A stretch of 47,013 bases of DNA from JAVBSN01 sp031556525 (GCA_031556525.1 JAVBSS010000050.1:1-47013); one strand, 5' to 3'. Shown: positions 7,802 through 17,529, counted from the first letter of the stretch. The notes: generated from the sequence alone by a model not told the origin. Numbers and translations: made by a program.

Positions 7802-9475
7802 TTATTCTTCTATACTTTTTCTAAATTCAACTTCTTTTCGTACTATCTTAGTCATCTTCTCTTGAACTTCAAGCGCTCCTGCATCTATTAATTCGTCCTG
7901 AAGTATCTTCCACTTAGCATCAAATTCTTGCGGCTTACACACAATACAATCAACTAATCTATTCCATGATATTCCATCTAACAACTCTACTTCTTGCTTG
8001 ATATCATAAGGCAGATTCTTAGACCATAGTGGCGTATAATATTTCTTCTCAAATTCATCTGCTTGTGGGAATATATCCGTTAGCATTTCACAATTCCAAG
8101 CTTCTAATGCCTCTTTTTCTATCTGACTATATCCTGCTATTGTTGTTGCCTTATTTTCTGTAGTATAGGTATTTCCCGTACTATCTAATACTCCTGAACC
8201 ATAACAAGGATAGGGATAAGTATGGTAGGTTACACCGGTTCTTAATTTATAGTTAGCATCTGTCTCAAATGCTTCTATCTCTTCATCAGTTCTATATCTA
8301 ATGCCATCTTCATCATAGAAATAGTTAACATCTTCTATACCCCAATTAAGAAGTATCTGTGCTTCGTCTGTACACATCCAATCTAGAAATTGAATTGCTC
8401 TAACTGGATCTTTACATGCTTTTGTAATTCCTATTCCCCAACCAATTGCAAGACCTTCATCCTTTAGGGCCGCACATTTAACCGATTCATCTATTGTAAT
8501 TGGAAGCCCTGCATATGTTGCTTTATAATTACCTCTAGCCTTAAGAATAGTCTCTGCACTTGAATAATCCCAATCTGTATCTAATAATCCAAGCACTCTT
8601 CCATCCGCTATTTTACCAAGATAATCTTCATGGGTCTGAGTTGCAAATTCAGAATCTAAAATACCCTCACTGTACATCGCGTTAAGCCATCTAAAATAAT
8701 CCTTTTGACCGTCTGCAAGAAATTTGTATGATACATTATAATCTTTATCCACTATCCATTGCCCATCATCACTAGAACCATTTGCAATATAACCTGCAGG
8801 GTCACTTAGGGTTGTATACCAATGCCAATCTGAACATGATATAGAAATACCTATAGTCCTATCTCCATTCTCAGTAGTCGGATTCTCATCAAGGTAATTG
8901 CGAATCATAGTTGTATATTCTTCTAGTGTTGTTGGTATCTTATAATCATTGGCTTGTAATACAGCCCATTGCATTTGAGCTGTTCCTGACGTTGTTAGTA
9001 TTTCACTATGAGCTCTACTACTGCACAATGTATATATAGCAGGATTATCTTCGCTATATCTTAGAGCCTCATAATACTCTCCATATAATTCCTTAATATG
9101 TGGACCATATTCATCTATTAACGGTGACATGTCTATCAACTGACTTCTATCTATCAATAGTTCTACGTCACCTTTTGCAAATATCAAATCTGGATATTCA
9201 CCTGTAGCAACCATTAATTGAATTCTATTCTCGCTACTCTCTGATGATGGATATTCTATATTAACGGTAACTCCTGTAGCTTCTGTTATCTTCTTGGCAA
9301 CAGGGTCATTCCATGGATCTTCTGTTCCATCTGCATTGTATAGTGTAAATGTTATCGGATCTGTATTAATATCATTTTTGTTATTATTCGTACAGCCAAA
9401 TGTATTAAGCATAATACTTCCAATCATTCCGACTACCAATATTCTTTTAACCTGTTTGATACTAATCCTTCTCAT
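7802..9475 (-). CDS. Lipoprotein sugar-binding protein of an ABC importer (LplA/YtcQ type)
   Basis: A 557-residue extracellular solute-binding protein. A basic N-terminus and hydrophobic stretch end in a lipobox, LNTFGC, with C28 as the predicted lipid-bearing residue; an Asn/Asp-rich linker follows. The mature part opens with ITFTLYNADGTEDPWNDPVA and carries typical family features for large oligosaccharide-binding proteins. It is the last gene of the operon, 15 bases after the GH5 gene. A second, divergent binding protein sits at the middle of the same operon, so this one may recognise a different oligosaccharide. The ligand cannot be read from sequence. Confidence 0.85.
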   Translation of the reverse strand: MRRISIKQVKRILVVGMIGSIMLNTFGCTNNNKNDINTDPITFTLYNADGTEDPWNDPVAKKITEATGVTVNIEYPSSESSENRIQLMVATGEYPDLIFAKGDVELLIDRSQLIDMSPLIDEYGPHIKELYGEYYEALRYSEDNPAIYTLCSSRAHSEILTTSGTAQMQWAVLQANDYKIPTTLEEYTTMIRNYLDENPTTENGDRTIGISISCSDWHWYTTLSDPAGYIANGSSDDGQWIVDKDYNVSYKFLADGQKDYFRWLNAMYSEGILDSEFATQTHEDYLGKIADGRVLGLLDTDWDYSSAETILKARGNYKATYAGLPITIDESVKCAALKDEGLAIGWGIGITKACKDPVRAIQFLDWMCTDEAQILLNWGIEDVNYFYDEDGIRYRTDEEIEAFETDANYKLRTGVTYHTYPYPCYGSGVLDSTGNTYTTENKATTIAGYSQIEKEALEAWNCEMLTDIFPQADEFEKKYYTPLWSKNLPYDIKQEVELLDGISWNRLVDCIVCKPQEFDAKWKILQDELIDAGALEVQEKMTKIVRKEVEFRKSIEE

Positions 9476-9490
9476 TCACATTACCTCTTC

Positions 9491-12145
9491 TTATTTTTTA
9501 AGAATAATCACTAACACTACACCAACCACTATCACTATAATAATCGATATAATTATTATAATAGTGTTAATATCAATTTTTGCTTTTACATCTTGTTTGT
9601 CATCTACTGCAACTTCTGATTTATCAGCCACAAGCACAACATCTGATACCGATATTTCATAATCTAGAGTTGTTCCATCTTCAAGATACGCTGTTACTAC
9701 AGTCGAGCCATTTCCTATAGGATAAATATTAGTAGTAACACTTCCATCTTCTACCGATAGCACTCTATTATCAACATAGGCTACACTATTATCTTTTGAT
9801 ACAAATGCTACTAATGCTCCATCTTTATCTGCATCTACATTAAGCATCAATGCATCATCTGTCTCTGTACCTTTGATGTCAATAGTTAACTCATCAGCTG
9901 TAACCGAAGATACATTTATTATATCATCATTAGTTCCTTCATCAAACACCAAATTGCTAATTGTAAATGTAACCTGTATCTTTGAAGGATTCTCTATATC
10001 GCTAATATTGAGTACATGATCTACTACGCTTACCTCATCTACATAAGATCCATCCCATGAATTAAGAGGATCGTTAGTGTCTAATACTCCCGAAGATTTT
10101 ATTGCACTCTTAGGTTCTGTTTGATTTACAGTTAGATTAACACCATCAACTACTATCTCATCATAGAATATATCACAAGATAACAATGGTGATGTTTTAG
10201 TATCTCCTTTTGTTACTGCATCGTCTTTGATATATACTGCAGTCATGTTTTTAAGAGCTTTTACTCCTGCACTTGTTGCTGCTGCCGATAGATCTTTAGC
10301 ACAATCAAATTCTAATGTGTATTGCCCATCTTCTGTAATTGTTATTGCCCCTCCACATTCGTTACTATAATATTCTGTTTGAGAATCATTATAATATACA
10401 TTTAATGCAAGAGATATTTCACCTGTCGAATCACTGCCAATTACTGTTGCTGGTATTACTTTAGTTTCTCCGTTAGAAGCTGTAACTACTATATAAGCTG
10501 TTCCAATTCCTACACCAACTACTTTTCCTATAGTAGATACTGTGGCAACAGCATCATTAGTTGACCTATAACTACATACCATTCCATCTGCTGATGCGTT
10601 AATAAAACTGCTCTTACCTGCTACTACTGTTAAACTATTAGTTGCAACTACTATTTCACTATCAGCTTTTTCCGAACTTGGCAATACATTTACTCTAATT
10701 ACTACTTCTGTTTCACCACTCTGTGCATATCCGATAACGTTAGTACTACCAATTCCTCTAGCTCTAATATTTCCATCGTATACTGTCGCTATACCCGCAT
10801 CCTCTGTCTTCCATATAACAACGTCATTATTTTTTTCTGGCACAGTAGAATAATTAACACTATACATATCTCCAAACACTAGATTTACCTCTGTGTTATC
10901 AACATTGATTTCTGTAATAGGTGTGATTTTTGTATCTTTGCTTATATCTGATAAATCTTCTTTGCCTTCTACAAATAAACCTCTCATCATCGCTGCTTTA
11001 AGTTCTGGATATATACACTCACCAGTTGTTCTATCAATAATAGTAAAACTGTAATCTGGCTCCATTGATAAATCATACCAACCTTGATCCCAATAACAAG
11101 GAACTATCTTGCTATTTTGACACATTCTATTCATTACTTCAAAATGATAAGCTCTCTCAACATCATTTTGCTTATTAATAGCACCATACTCTCCTAGAAG
11201 TACCGGAATTCCCTTTGATGTAAATTGCTCTTCTAATAAATCAAACTCTCTCTTTATACTAGTTGCATTTTTCGAACTCCAAGTAGTTTTACCCATAGTC
11301 TCTACTAGACCAAATGTATAATCATAATGATGAACTGCTACAAATAATTTATCTGAAACAGTATCTGTCGGAAGTGTAAATCCATAATTCTTATTCGTTG
11401 TTGTTCCTATATTAGTGTATCTACCCGGTATAACTAACCATCTGCTACTATTATTAGAACCCGACTCACGAACTGTATCCACAAATACTTGATTAAGCTC
11501 ATTTATTACTTCTAAGTCTCTCTTTATATCTGCATCTGAATCACTAGGACCCTTTACCTCATTCATAGATTCAAAAACAACATGCTCATCATAGTCTTTG
11601 AACTCTTGCGCTATCTGCGCCCACACTGCTCCGAATTTCTCATATAGCGCATCTCTATCATCTGTTGCTACGCGAAGCCAACCCATCTGCTCTGCTCCAT
11701 CATGATGAACATTTATTATTACATACATATCCTCGGCCACTGCATAATCCACAATGTCTTGTACCCTGCTCATCCAAGCTTCATCTATCTTGTAATTATT
11801 CTCATCATCTATCTTCGTACCCCAAGTTACAGGAATACGAACTGTGTTAAATCCTTCATCATGCACCGCTTTTAGTAATGCTTTAGTTGTCTCTACACTC
11901 TGCCATGCTGTCTCGCTAGGAGTAAATCCTGTATGCCCATCCATAGTATTGCCTAGATTCCAACCTGCTCCCATCTCTGCTACTATCTCGTTAGCATCTA
12001 AGTCTCTCATTGGTCTGCTACTTGTAGTCGCTTCTGACGAATCGCTATCTTCTACTGTCGCTGCTTGTACATTAATAGTTAATATATTAATAAACATTAA
12101 TGCACATAACATTAACGCTATTGCTTTCCTCATTTTTATTTTCAT
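9491..12145 (-). CDS. Membrane-anchored GH5 endo-beta-glucanase with Ig-like and surface modules
   Basis: An 884-residue secreted enzyme. A signal peptide (about 1-29) precedes a GH5 domain (about 47-393) with WNLGNTMDG, TVRIPVTW, acid/base E196 in FESMNE and nucleophile E319 in LLGEYGA. The WNLGNT and RIPVTW segments resemble subfamily 4, whose members cut xyloglucan or mixed beta-glucans. Two BIG2-like Ig domains follow (about 408-490 and 495-570), then a module at about 576-735 that resembles the repeats of the surface protein at 17771-19558, a third Ig-like region (745-845), and a C-terminal hydrophobic helix ending ILKK. No sortase or S-layer motif is visible, so the enzyme is probably held in the membrane by the C-terminal helix. 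It would cut polymer at the cell surface and feed the importer encoded alongside. Confidence 0.88.
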   Translation of the reverse strand: MKIKMRKAIALMLCALMFINILTINVQAATVEDSDSSEATTSSRPMRDLDANEIVAEMGAGWNLGNTMDGHTGFTPSETAWQSVETTKALLKAVHDEGFNTVRIPVTWGTKIDDENNYKIDEAWMSRVQDIVDYAVAEDMYVIINVHHDGAEQMGWLRVATDDRDALYEKFGAVWAQIAQEFKDYDEHVVFESMNEVKGPSDSDADIKRDLEVINELNQVFVDTVRESGSNNSSRWLVIPGRYTNIGTTTNKNYGFTLPTDTVSDKLFVAVHHYDYTFGLVETMGKTTWSSKNATSIKREFDLLEEQFTSKGIPVLLGEYGAINKQNDVERAYHFEVMNRMCQNSKIVPCYWDQGWYDLSMEPDYSFTIIDRTTGECIYPELKAAMMRGLFVEGKEDLSDISKDTKITPITEINVDNTEVNLVFGDMYSVNYSTVPEKNNDVVIWKTEDAGIATVYDGNIRARGIGSTNVIGYAQSGETEVVIRVNVLPSSEKADSEIVVATNSLTVVAGKSSFINASADGMVCSYRSTNDAVATVSTIGKVVGVGIGTAYIVVTASNGETKVIPATVIGSDSTGEISLALNVYYNDSQTEYYSNECGGAITITEDGQYTLEFDCAKDLSAAATSAGVKALKNMTAVYIKDDAVTKGDTKTSPLLSCDIFYDEIVVDGVNLTVNQTEPKSAIKSSGVLDTNDPLNSWDGSYVDEVSVVDHVLNISDIENPSKIQVTFTISNLVFDEGTNDDIINVSSVTADELTIDIKGTETDDALMLNVDADKDGALVAFVSKDNSVAYVDNRVLSVEDGSVTTNIYPIGNGSTVVTAYLEDGTTLDYEISVSDVVLVADKSEVAVDDKQDVKAKIDINTIIIIISIIIVIVVGVVLVIILKK

Positions 12146-12188
12146 ACAAACTCTCCATTCATTTATATATAATTTCCATCTATAAACA

Positions 12189-12875
12189 TTAGTCTTCTAT
12201 ATTTTCATCTTCGTTATTCTCTTCATTATTTTCAGTTTCACTAACTGTTTTTACTACTACTGCCCCTGGTTGCAACTCTATTTGCTTAAATATATATTTA
12301 GCAAACCCACTTATTGTATACATGATACATGCTGGTCCTATAAGAATTCCTATAAACACTAATACATCATTCCATAAAAACACAAAACACTCAACTCCTA
12401 CAACAAATATCATCATTACTGTTCTTACTATGTATTTCATAGAGATTCTGAATGAGTTTTTAAGTGTCTTTCCTACTGTATTTTCATATCTTGCTATTAA
12501 CGGATATGCATATATAAGTGAGCATACAAACACAAAACAAGATACTATTGCTATTATTAAAAACATTACTGGATTACCTTCAACTGCTTCAAATAATTGA
12601 AAATCCATATACACTACATAGATACAAATAAAGCTAATAATTCCTAGCAAAACTCCTTGCTTAAAGTTACTCTTAAATGCTTTTATAAATTGTTTTACTA
12701 TATATCCTTCTTCGTCATCTACCATTTTAAGAGCTACATCGAACGCTGCTACTGTTGCAGGACCTATAGTTATAATTGGCAGGCACGCTATTAACCAACA
12801 AAAATTAAGTGTAACTACATTTAATAAAGCGCTCATAAATCTATATACAGGACTATCCAAACTAAAAAACTTCAT
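12189..12875 (-). CDS. YesL-like DUF624 membrane protein
   Basis: A 228-residue membrane protein with five or six hydrophobic helices. The start, MKFFSLDSPVYRF followed by LLNVVTLNFCWLIACLPI, and the segment IGPATVAAFDVALKMV are typical of the DUF624/YesL family, which is found almost only beside LplB/LplC sugar importers and YesM/YesN regulators. Its molecular role is unknown. The acidic C-terminal tail (EENNEDENIED) is presumably cytoplasmic. It lies between the binding protein and GH5 genes, 43 bases before the latter, and follows a hairpin at 12904-12926. Confidence 0.85.
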   Translation of the reverse strand: MKFFSLDSPVYRFMSALLNVVTLNFCWLIACLPIITIGPATVAAFDVALKMVDDEEGYIVKQFIKAFKSNFKQGVLLGIISFICIYVVYMDFQLFEAVEGNPVMFLIIAIVSCFVFVCSLIYAYPLIARYENTVGKTLKNSFRISMKYIVRTVMMIFVVGVECFVFLWNDVLVFIGILIGPACIMYTISGFAKYIFKQIELQPGAVVVKTVSETENNEENNEDENIED

Positions 12876-12903
12876 ACCGTACCTCCACGTTTTTATAAAT
12901 TAA

Positions 12904-12926
12904 GGGCTGCCCCAAATGAACAGCCC
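12904..12926 (-). terminator. Intercistronic hairpin, probable partial terminator or mRNA-stabilising stem
   Basis: GGGCTG (12904-12909) pairs with CAGCCC (12921-12926); on the minus strand it is followed by TTAATTTATAAAAAC, a weak U-tract. It sits after the abundant-type binding protein gene and before yesL, where it could lower readthrough or protect the upstream mRNA. Confidence 0.45.
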
Positions 12927-12966
12927 CTAGTTTTATATTATACATCACATTTTAAATTCTATCTAC

Positions 12967-14679
12967 TTACTTCCCAGCTTTTAAATCATCCTCATAACCT
13001 TTACGTGTTGCCGCTTCATTTGTAGACCATTCAATACATTTATCATAACCATATTCATTAGCTTTGCTAATCATTTCTGCAACGATTTGATTATACTCTT
13101 CATCTGTCTTAGCATAGATTGCTTTCCAAGAATAGGTTGTAATACAATCTGTTACTTGTGCCCAAGTTGTCTTAAGTTCTCCTGGTCTTGAACTTTGAAC
13201 ATATGCTGTAATTGGAGCTACTCTGTAATTAGTTGCTTCCATATATTGCTCAATAGTATCTGCACCTGTGTAATCTCTCCAGTCTTGCTCAATATCACTC
13301 TTAGCTTCTGTTAGATTACTCTTCCAAGCCTCATCATTATAAGTCTCACCATTTGAATCCGGATTCTCTGAATCTAGATTCCAAGTAGTATTACAGATTT
13401 GCAATTGTCCATCTTTAAATGTTCCTGTATAGTCACCTTCCATAGGAGTTAATACATCTGCATTTGTTTTTAAACCTAACTCTGTAAAGTACGTATTTCC
13501 ATCTTCGTCATAATCCCAAGTTAATCCTTGAGGACCATATTCCATTACCATTCTTCCTTCTGGAGTTGCTAAATAGTTGATTACTTCCATACAAAGTTCT
13601 GGATATTCTGTCTTCGCACCGATTGACCATACACGAACACCGCCTAATACACTCATACCATATACAATAGGTCTTGCATCTGTAGGTGTTAATGATCTCA
13701 TCATTTTATTATCAGCAATATGCTCATCAGTGTTATATGCAAGATATCCTGCATAGTTAAATATTGAGAAGAATGTTCCACCCTTCTTAACCTTTTCAAA
13801 CATAGTGTCATAAGTTGCTGTCATTGAGTCTGGGTCTAATAAATCATTTTGGTATAAAGTATTATAGAACTTTAGCATTTCTAAATATGGGCCATTTTCT
13901 TCTAATGCATCATGATAATCACCTGTCTCTGGATCATATAATCCAACACCTAACTCGTCATAACCATAGTAAGCAGTTGCAGTTGCTTTAACATACATAA
14001 CCATAGTTCCATCCCAATCTGGCCATAAAGATACAGCATATGTTGGATTTCCTGCATCATCTGTCGGACAGATTTCTTTCATATCTTTAAATAATTCAAC
14101 CATGTCATCTAAATCTTTAACTTTTGGATAACCTAATTCTTTGTATAGATCCCAACGAGTATCCCATGTATAGAAGAATGCTTGATGCTCTTCACTGTTA
14201 AGTGCAACATCATGTCCGAATCCATGTAACAAACCGTCCGAGTTCATATTTTGATTCTTCTCTAGAGCATAAGGCATATTCTCATATATATATGGGCCGT
14301 ATTCTTGCAATAAATCATCTTCATTCCAGTCATATAGAAGTCCTGCTTCCACCGCTTGTGGGTAACCATAATCATCGTCATCACTACCCCAAACTACGAT
14401 ATCTCCTAAATCTCCTGCTTCCATTCTCGTATCATATACACCATCTGTATCAGGAATAATATTTAATATAACATTAAACTCATCTAAGAACACTTGACCT
14501 GACCAACCTGTTTGCTCACCTGAGAAGTTTGCTGTTTGACTATATACTGTTAGTGTAACTGGCTTGCCACTTCCTCCAACTCCACCTGTACAACCTGTCA
14601 TTGTCCCCATTACAAACGCTAAGCTTAACGCTAACGCCGTAGCTTTTTTAGCTACTTTCTTAAATCTGTTTTTACTCAT
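12967..14679 (-). CDS. Lipoprotein sugar-binding protein of an ABC importer (LplA type)
   Basis: A 570-residue extracellular solute-binding protein with a signal sequence ending in a lipobox, GTMTGC, lipid-bearing C30 and a Gly-rich linker. The mature sequence starts VTLTVYSQTANFSGEQTGW and has the long, aromatic-rich body seen in oligosaccharide-binding LplA-type proteins. It follows the two permease genes, so it is the best candidate for the main binding protein of this importer. The 184-base gap before it holds repeats that could raise its expression relative to the permeases. It shares family but little visible identity with the binding protein at 7802-9475. Confidence 0.87.
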   Translation of the reverse strand: MSKNRFKKVAKKATALALSLAFVMGTMTGCTGGVGGSGKPVTLTVYSQTANFSGEQTGWSGQVFLDEFNVILNIIPDTDGVYDTRMEAGDLGDIVVWGSDDDDYGYPQAVEAGLLYDWNEDDLLQEYGPYIYENMPYALEKNQNMNSDGLLHGFGHDVALNSEEHQAFFYTWDTRWDLYKELGYPKVKDLDDMVELFKDMKEICPTDDAGNPTYAVSLWPDWDGTMVMYVKATATAYYGYDELGVGLYDPETGDYHDALEENGPYLEMLKFYNTLYQNDLLDPDSMTATYDTMFEKVKKGGTFFSIFNYAGYLAYNTDEHIADNKMMRSLTPTDARPIVYGMSVLGGVRVWSIGAKTEYPELCMEVINYLATPEGRMVMEYGPQGLTWDYDEDGNTYFTELGLKTNADVLTPMEGDYTGTFKDGQLQICNTTWNLDSENPDSNGETYNDEAWKSNLTEAKSDIEQDWRDYTGADTIEQYMEATNYRVAPITAYVQSSRPGELKTTWAQVTDCITTYSWKAIYAKTDEEYNQIVAEMISKANEYGYDKCIEWSTNEAATRKGYEDDLKAGK

Positions 14680-14774
14680 AGTCTTCCTCCTTAAATTATA
14701 TATCTCAACCTTGCTCTTCTCTATACTGTTAGGTTACTCTTACTAGGTTCGAAAACACAATCTTTACATTGATT

Positions 14775-14862
14775 TCGACAATACCTCAATCAATTTCAAG
14801 ATATTGCTACGACTAAGCTCGAGAATACCTCGCTAAGTTCTCTGCATATCGCCAAGTTCTCT
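14775..14862 (-). repeat. Two pairs of short direct repeats in the permease-binding protein gap
   Basis: A 13-base unit TCGAsAATACCTC occurs at 14775-14787 and 14819-14831, and a 14-base unit TCGCyAAGTTCTCT at 14830-14843 and 14849-14862. A small inverted repeat ATTGATT/AATCAAT (14768-14774 and 14788-14794) flanks the first. The whole lies in the leader between LplC and the binding protein gene. Confidence 0.55.
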
Positions 14863-14863
14863 T

Positions 14864-16003
14864 TCAGCCCTTAACCGCACCGAGCATGATTCCTTCTTCA
14901 AAATATCTTTGCATAAATGGATATACCATTAGGATTGGTATAATAGATACCATTGAGATTGTATATTTTATTACTTTACCGTTCATTGCATAATCTAATG
15001 CCGCTGATGAACCACCTGCTGTATTCATTAATGCTCCTAAGTTTGATGTACTATTTAGATAGATATATAATCTATGTTGTAGAGTATATAATTTAGGTGC
15101 ATTTTGCATTAATATTAATGAATCTGTGAATGAGTTCCAGTTGGCTACTGCACCGAATATCGCTATTGTTGCAAGTATCGGTTTACTAAGTGGCCATACT
15201 AATTTTCTAAATACCGTAAAATACGAAGCCCCATCTATAAATGCACTTTCCTCAAGTTCTGCTGGTATAGACTCGATATAAGTCTTAACCAAGATTATGT
15301 TATATGGAGCAACAATTCCTGGAATAATATATGCTATAAAGTGATTTGTTAATCCAAGCATTGCCATATTTAAGTACCAAGGAATTAATCCTGCGTTAAA
15401 ATACATTGTAATAACTAAAAATCTATAGAAAAACTTTCTGTTCCACATTTCTTTCTTTGTTACTAGATAACCCACAAATGCTGATGCTATTACCATTAGT
15501 GCTGTTCCTAGAATTGTTCTTGCCACTGATACAATAAATGATGAACCTAGGTCATTAACATTTTTAAGAGCTATATAGTTTGCAATATTTATTCCCTTAG
15601 GAATAAAATTAATCATACCCTTACTTACCAAATCTCCAGAAGAGATAGTATTTATAAATAGGTAGTAGAATGGGAAGATACAAGATATTGTAAATACTGC
15701 AAAGAACAAATAGTTAAGTATACTAAATATCACATCACCAAATGTTAATTTGAATTTTTTCTTCTTATAGTTAATCTTAACTTCTTCACCATCAGGTGTA
15801 GTTACCATATAATATTTAGGCTGTTTCTTTTCACGCATAGCTTCTTCTTTTTCACGTTTAGCCTTTTCTTTCATTCGTTTCTTATGTAATTCTTTTTCTT
15901 GCTTTTTTAGTTCAGCGTCTACTTCTGCTTCAGCTTCGTCAACAGTTTCAACATCTTTATCAATTACTTCTTTAACGATATCTTTTTCTTTATTATTATC
16001 CAT
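14864..16003 (-). CDS. ABC sugar permease, LplC/YtcP type, with charged N-terminal extension
   Basis: A 379-residue inner-membrane subunit with about six helices from residue 90 onward and the permease loop for the ATPase, EESAFIDGASYFTVFRKLVW (the EAA-G motif region). It ends with YFEEGIMLGAVKG, the usual end of the LplC family. Typical members are about 290-300 residues; here the first 70-80 residues are an added, highly charged, Lys/Glu-rich probable coiled coil (KKQEKELHKKRMKEKAK and similar). Its start has a good GGAGG site, so the extension is real. The gene is 12 bases after the partner permease. It forms the oligosaccharide channel together with the LplB-type subunit. Confidence 0.88.
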   Translation of the reverse strand: MDNNKEKDIVKEVIDKDVETVDEAEAEVDAELKKQEKELHKKRMKEKAKREKEEAMREKKQPKYYMVTTPDGEEVKINYKKKKFKLTFGDVIFSILNYLFFAVFTISCIFPFYYLFINTISSGDLVSKGMINFIPKGINIANYIALKNVNDLGSSFIVSVARTILGTALMVIASAFVGYLVTKKEMWNRKFFYRFLVITMYFNAGLIPWYLNMAMLGLTNHFIAYIIPGIVAPYNIILVKTYIESIPAELEESAFIDGASYFTVFRKLVWPLSKPILATIAIFGAVANWNSFTDSLILMQNAPKLYTLQHRLYIYLNSTSNLGALMNTAGGSSAALDYAMNGKVIKYTISMVSIIPILMVYPFMQRYFEEGIMLGAVKG

Positions 16004-16015
16004 TTCTACACCTCC

Positions 16016-17473
16016 TTATACTATACTTTCACCACGAATTAATTTGGAAATACCATTTGCTCCAAATAGTAATACTACGCTGACTACCGATTTTACCATA
16101 CCTACAACTGTTGATAATGAAATACCACCACCTGTGATACCTAAGTTGTATACATACAAATCAAGAACTTCCATTGTTGACTTATTAGTTGCATTAGAGA
16201 ATACCAAATATTGATCCATACCATTACTTAATACACCCGCTACTGACATAAGAAGTAATACGCAATATGTAGGCAATAATCCTGGTATTGTAATGTTCCA
16301 CATTCTCTGGAATCTTCCTGCACCATCTACTGTTGCCGCTTCATAAAGTTGCTTATCTATACCAGATATACCAGCAATATATATGATTGCGCTCCAGCCT
16401 ACACCTTTCCATGTTCCCCATGCTAACATCTTAAGCCATGTGAAATTGTCACCCATTAGGTAGTTAGTTCCTTCTGTAATCCAACCTTGACTCATTGCAA
16501 ATGTATTGATAAAACCATCTGTAGAGAATATAGCTAGTGCAAGTGTGTATACCAATACCCAACTTATAAAGTTAGGGATTGTTGTAAATGTTTGAACAAA
16601 TCTTCTGAATTTTTGATTCTTTATCTCTGATAGGAATACTGCAAATGCCATTGGAATCCAACTTGTTGCTATTCCCAATCCACTCATTGCAAGAGTGTTT
16701 TTAAGAACTCTAACAATATCTTTTCTTGTTGCTGCATTTTGGAATAAATAAGTGAACCATTTGAATCCTACAAAGTTATCAATGGATAATGTTCCACCTG
16801 ATCTATAATCGAAGAATGCATATCTCCAACCCCAAAGAGGAAGATAGCAGAATACAAATGCTAATAATCCGAAAGGAAGAAACATAAGAAACAACTTGTA
16901 TTTTGATTCCATCTCATATTTCATCTCTTCTTCAATCTTTGGTAATGCGAAGAATAAAATAATTGATACTATAATTACTATAACTGCCATTACTGCAAAC
17001 ACATAAAAACCACTTGGAAATGACGGTTGCACTTTCTCTATTCTATTAGTTCCACTTATCTGTATATAACTTACAAATATTAAGACAAATCCGATAACTT
17101 GTGAAAGGCATCCTGCCAAAGAAGCTCTAACGCTTACATGTTTAAACTTAAGATTACCTAATGACATACATGCTCCAGCCGCAACTCCTGCAATTCCTAA
17201 AGCAAGTAAAATTGATCCTATAAAAATTAGTACAAATGATAACTGGCTTACCCATCCTGTTCTTATAGCTCTACCTGCCTCACCTGTTAAACTAGAATAT
17301 GACACTGCTGATGTAAATAAAGATAAATTCTTATTTATTAAACCTGATATCTTCGCTGGATTAACACTTGGTATAAACATTAAAAATACTGCTATCAATG
17401 CTACTGCCCGTTGAACCCAAAACAAATACTTGGAATTATCTTTACTATTTGTTTTTTCTTCTTTTTCTTCCAT
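16016..17473 (-). CDS. ABC sugar permease, LplB type, with extra N-terminal membrane helices
   Basis: A 485-residue inner-membrane subunit. From about residue 190 it matches LplB-type permeases: FLPFGLLAFVFCYLPLWGW start and the EAA loop KQLYEAATVDGAGRFQRMWN. Typical LplB proteins have about 300-320 residues; here about 180 residues precede, containing four more hydrophobic segments (about 12-35, 75-100, 112-135, 155-180). It is the first gene of the six-gene operon and its ATG follows GGAGG. With LplC and a binding protein it imports oligosaccharides; no ATPase gene is present, consistent with use of a shared MsmX/MsmK-type ATPase. The function of the extra membrane domain is unknown. Confidence 0.88.
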   Translation of the reverse strand: MEEKEEKTNSKDNSKYLFWVQRAVALIAVFLMFIPSVNPAKISGLINKNLSLFTSAVSYSSLTGEAGRAIRTGWVSQLSFVLIFIGSILLALGIAGVAAGACMSLGNLKFKHVSVRASLAGCLSQVIGFVLIFVSYIQISGTNRIEKVQPSFPSGFYVFAVMAVIVIIVSIILFFALPKIEEEMKYEMESKYKLFLMFLPFGLLAFVFCYLPLWGWRYAFFDYRSGGTLSIDNFVGFKWFTYLFQNAATRKDIVRVLKNTLAMSGLGIATSWIPMAFAVFLSEIKNQKFRRFVQTFTTIPNFISWVLVYTLALAIFSTDGFINTFAMSQGWITEGTNYLMGDNFTWLKMLAWGTWKGVGWSAIIYIAGISGIDKQLYEAATVDGAGRFQRMWNITIPGLLPTYCVLLLMSVAGVLSNGMDQYLVFSNATNKSTMEVLDLYVYNLGITGGGISLSTVVGMVKSVVSVVLLFGANGISKLIRGESIV

Positions 17474-17529
17474 AATAGCCTCCTATATATTTTCTCTTCA
17501 AGACATTAGACGGTCTTTAACTTAATACT

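Noticed and set aside
9294..9662. Open frame on the plus strand over the junction of the GH5 and binding protein genes
   Set aside because: It is the antisense of two well-supported genes (signal sequences and C-terminal membrane helix), low in complexity and without a ribosome binding site.
11844..12185. Plus-strand open frame opposite the start of the GH5 gene
   Set aside because: Shadow of the GH5 coding frame and its signal peptide; no promoter or start site.
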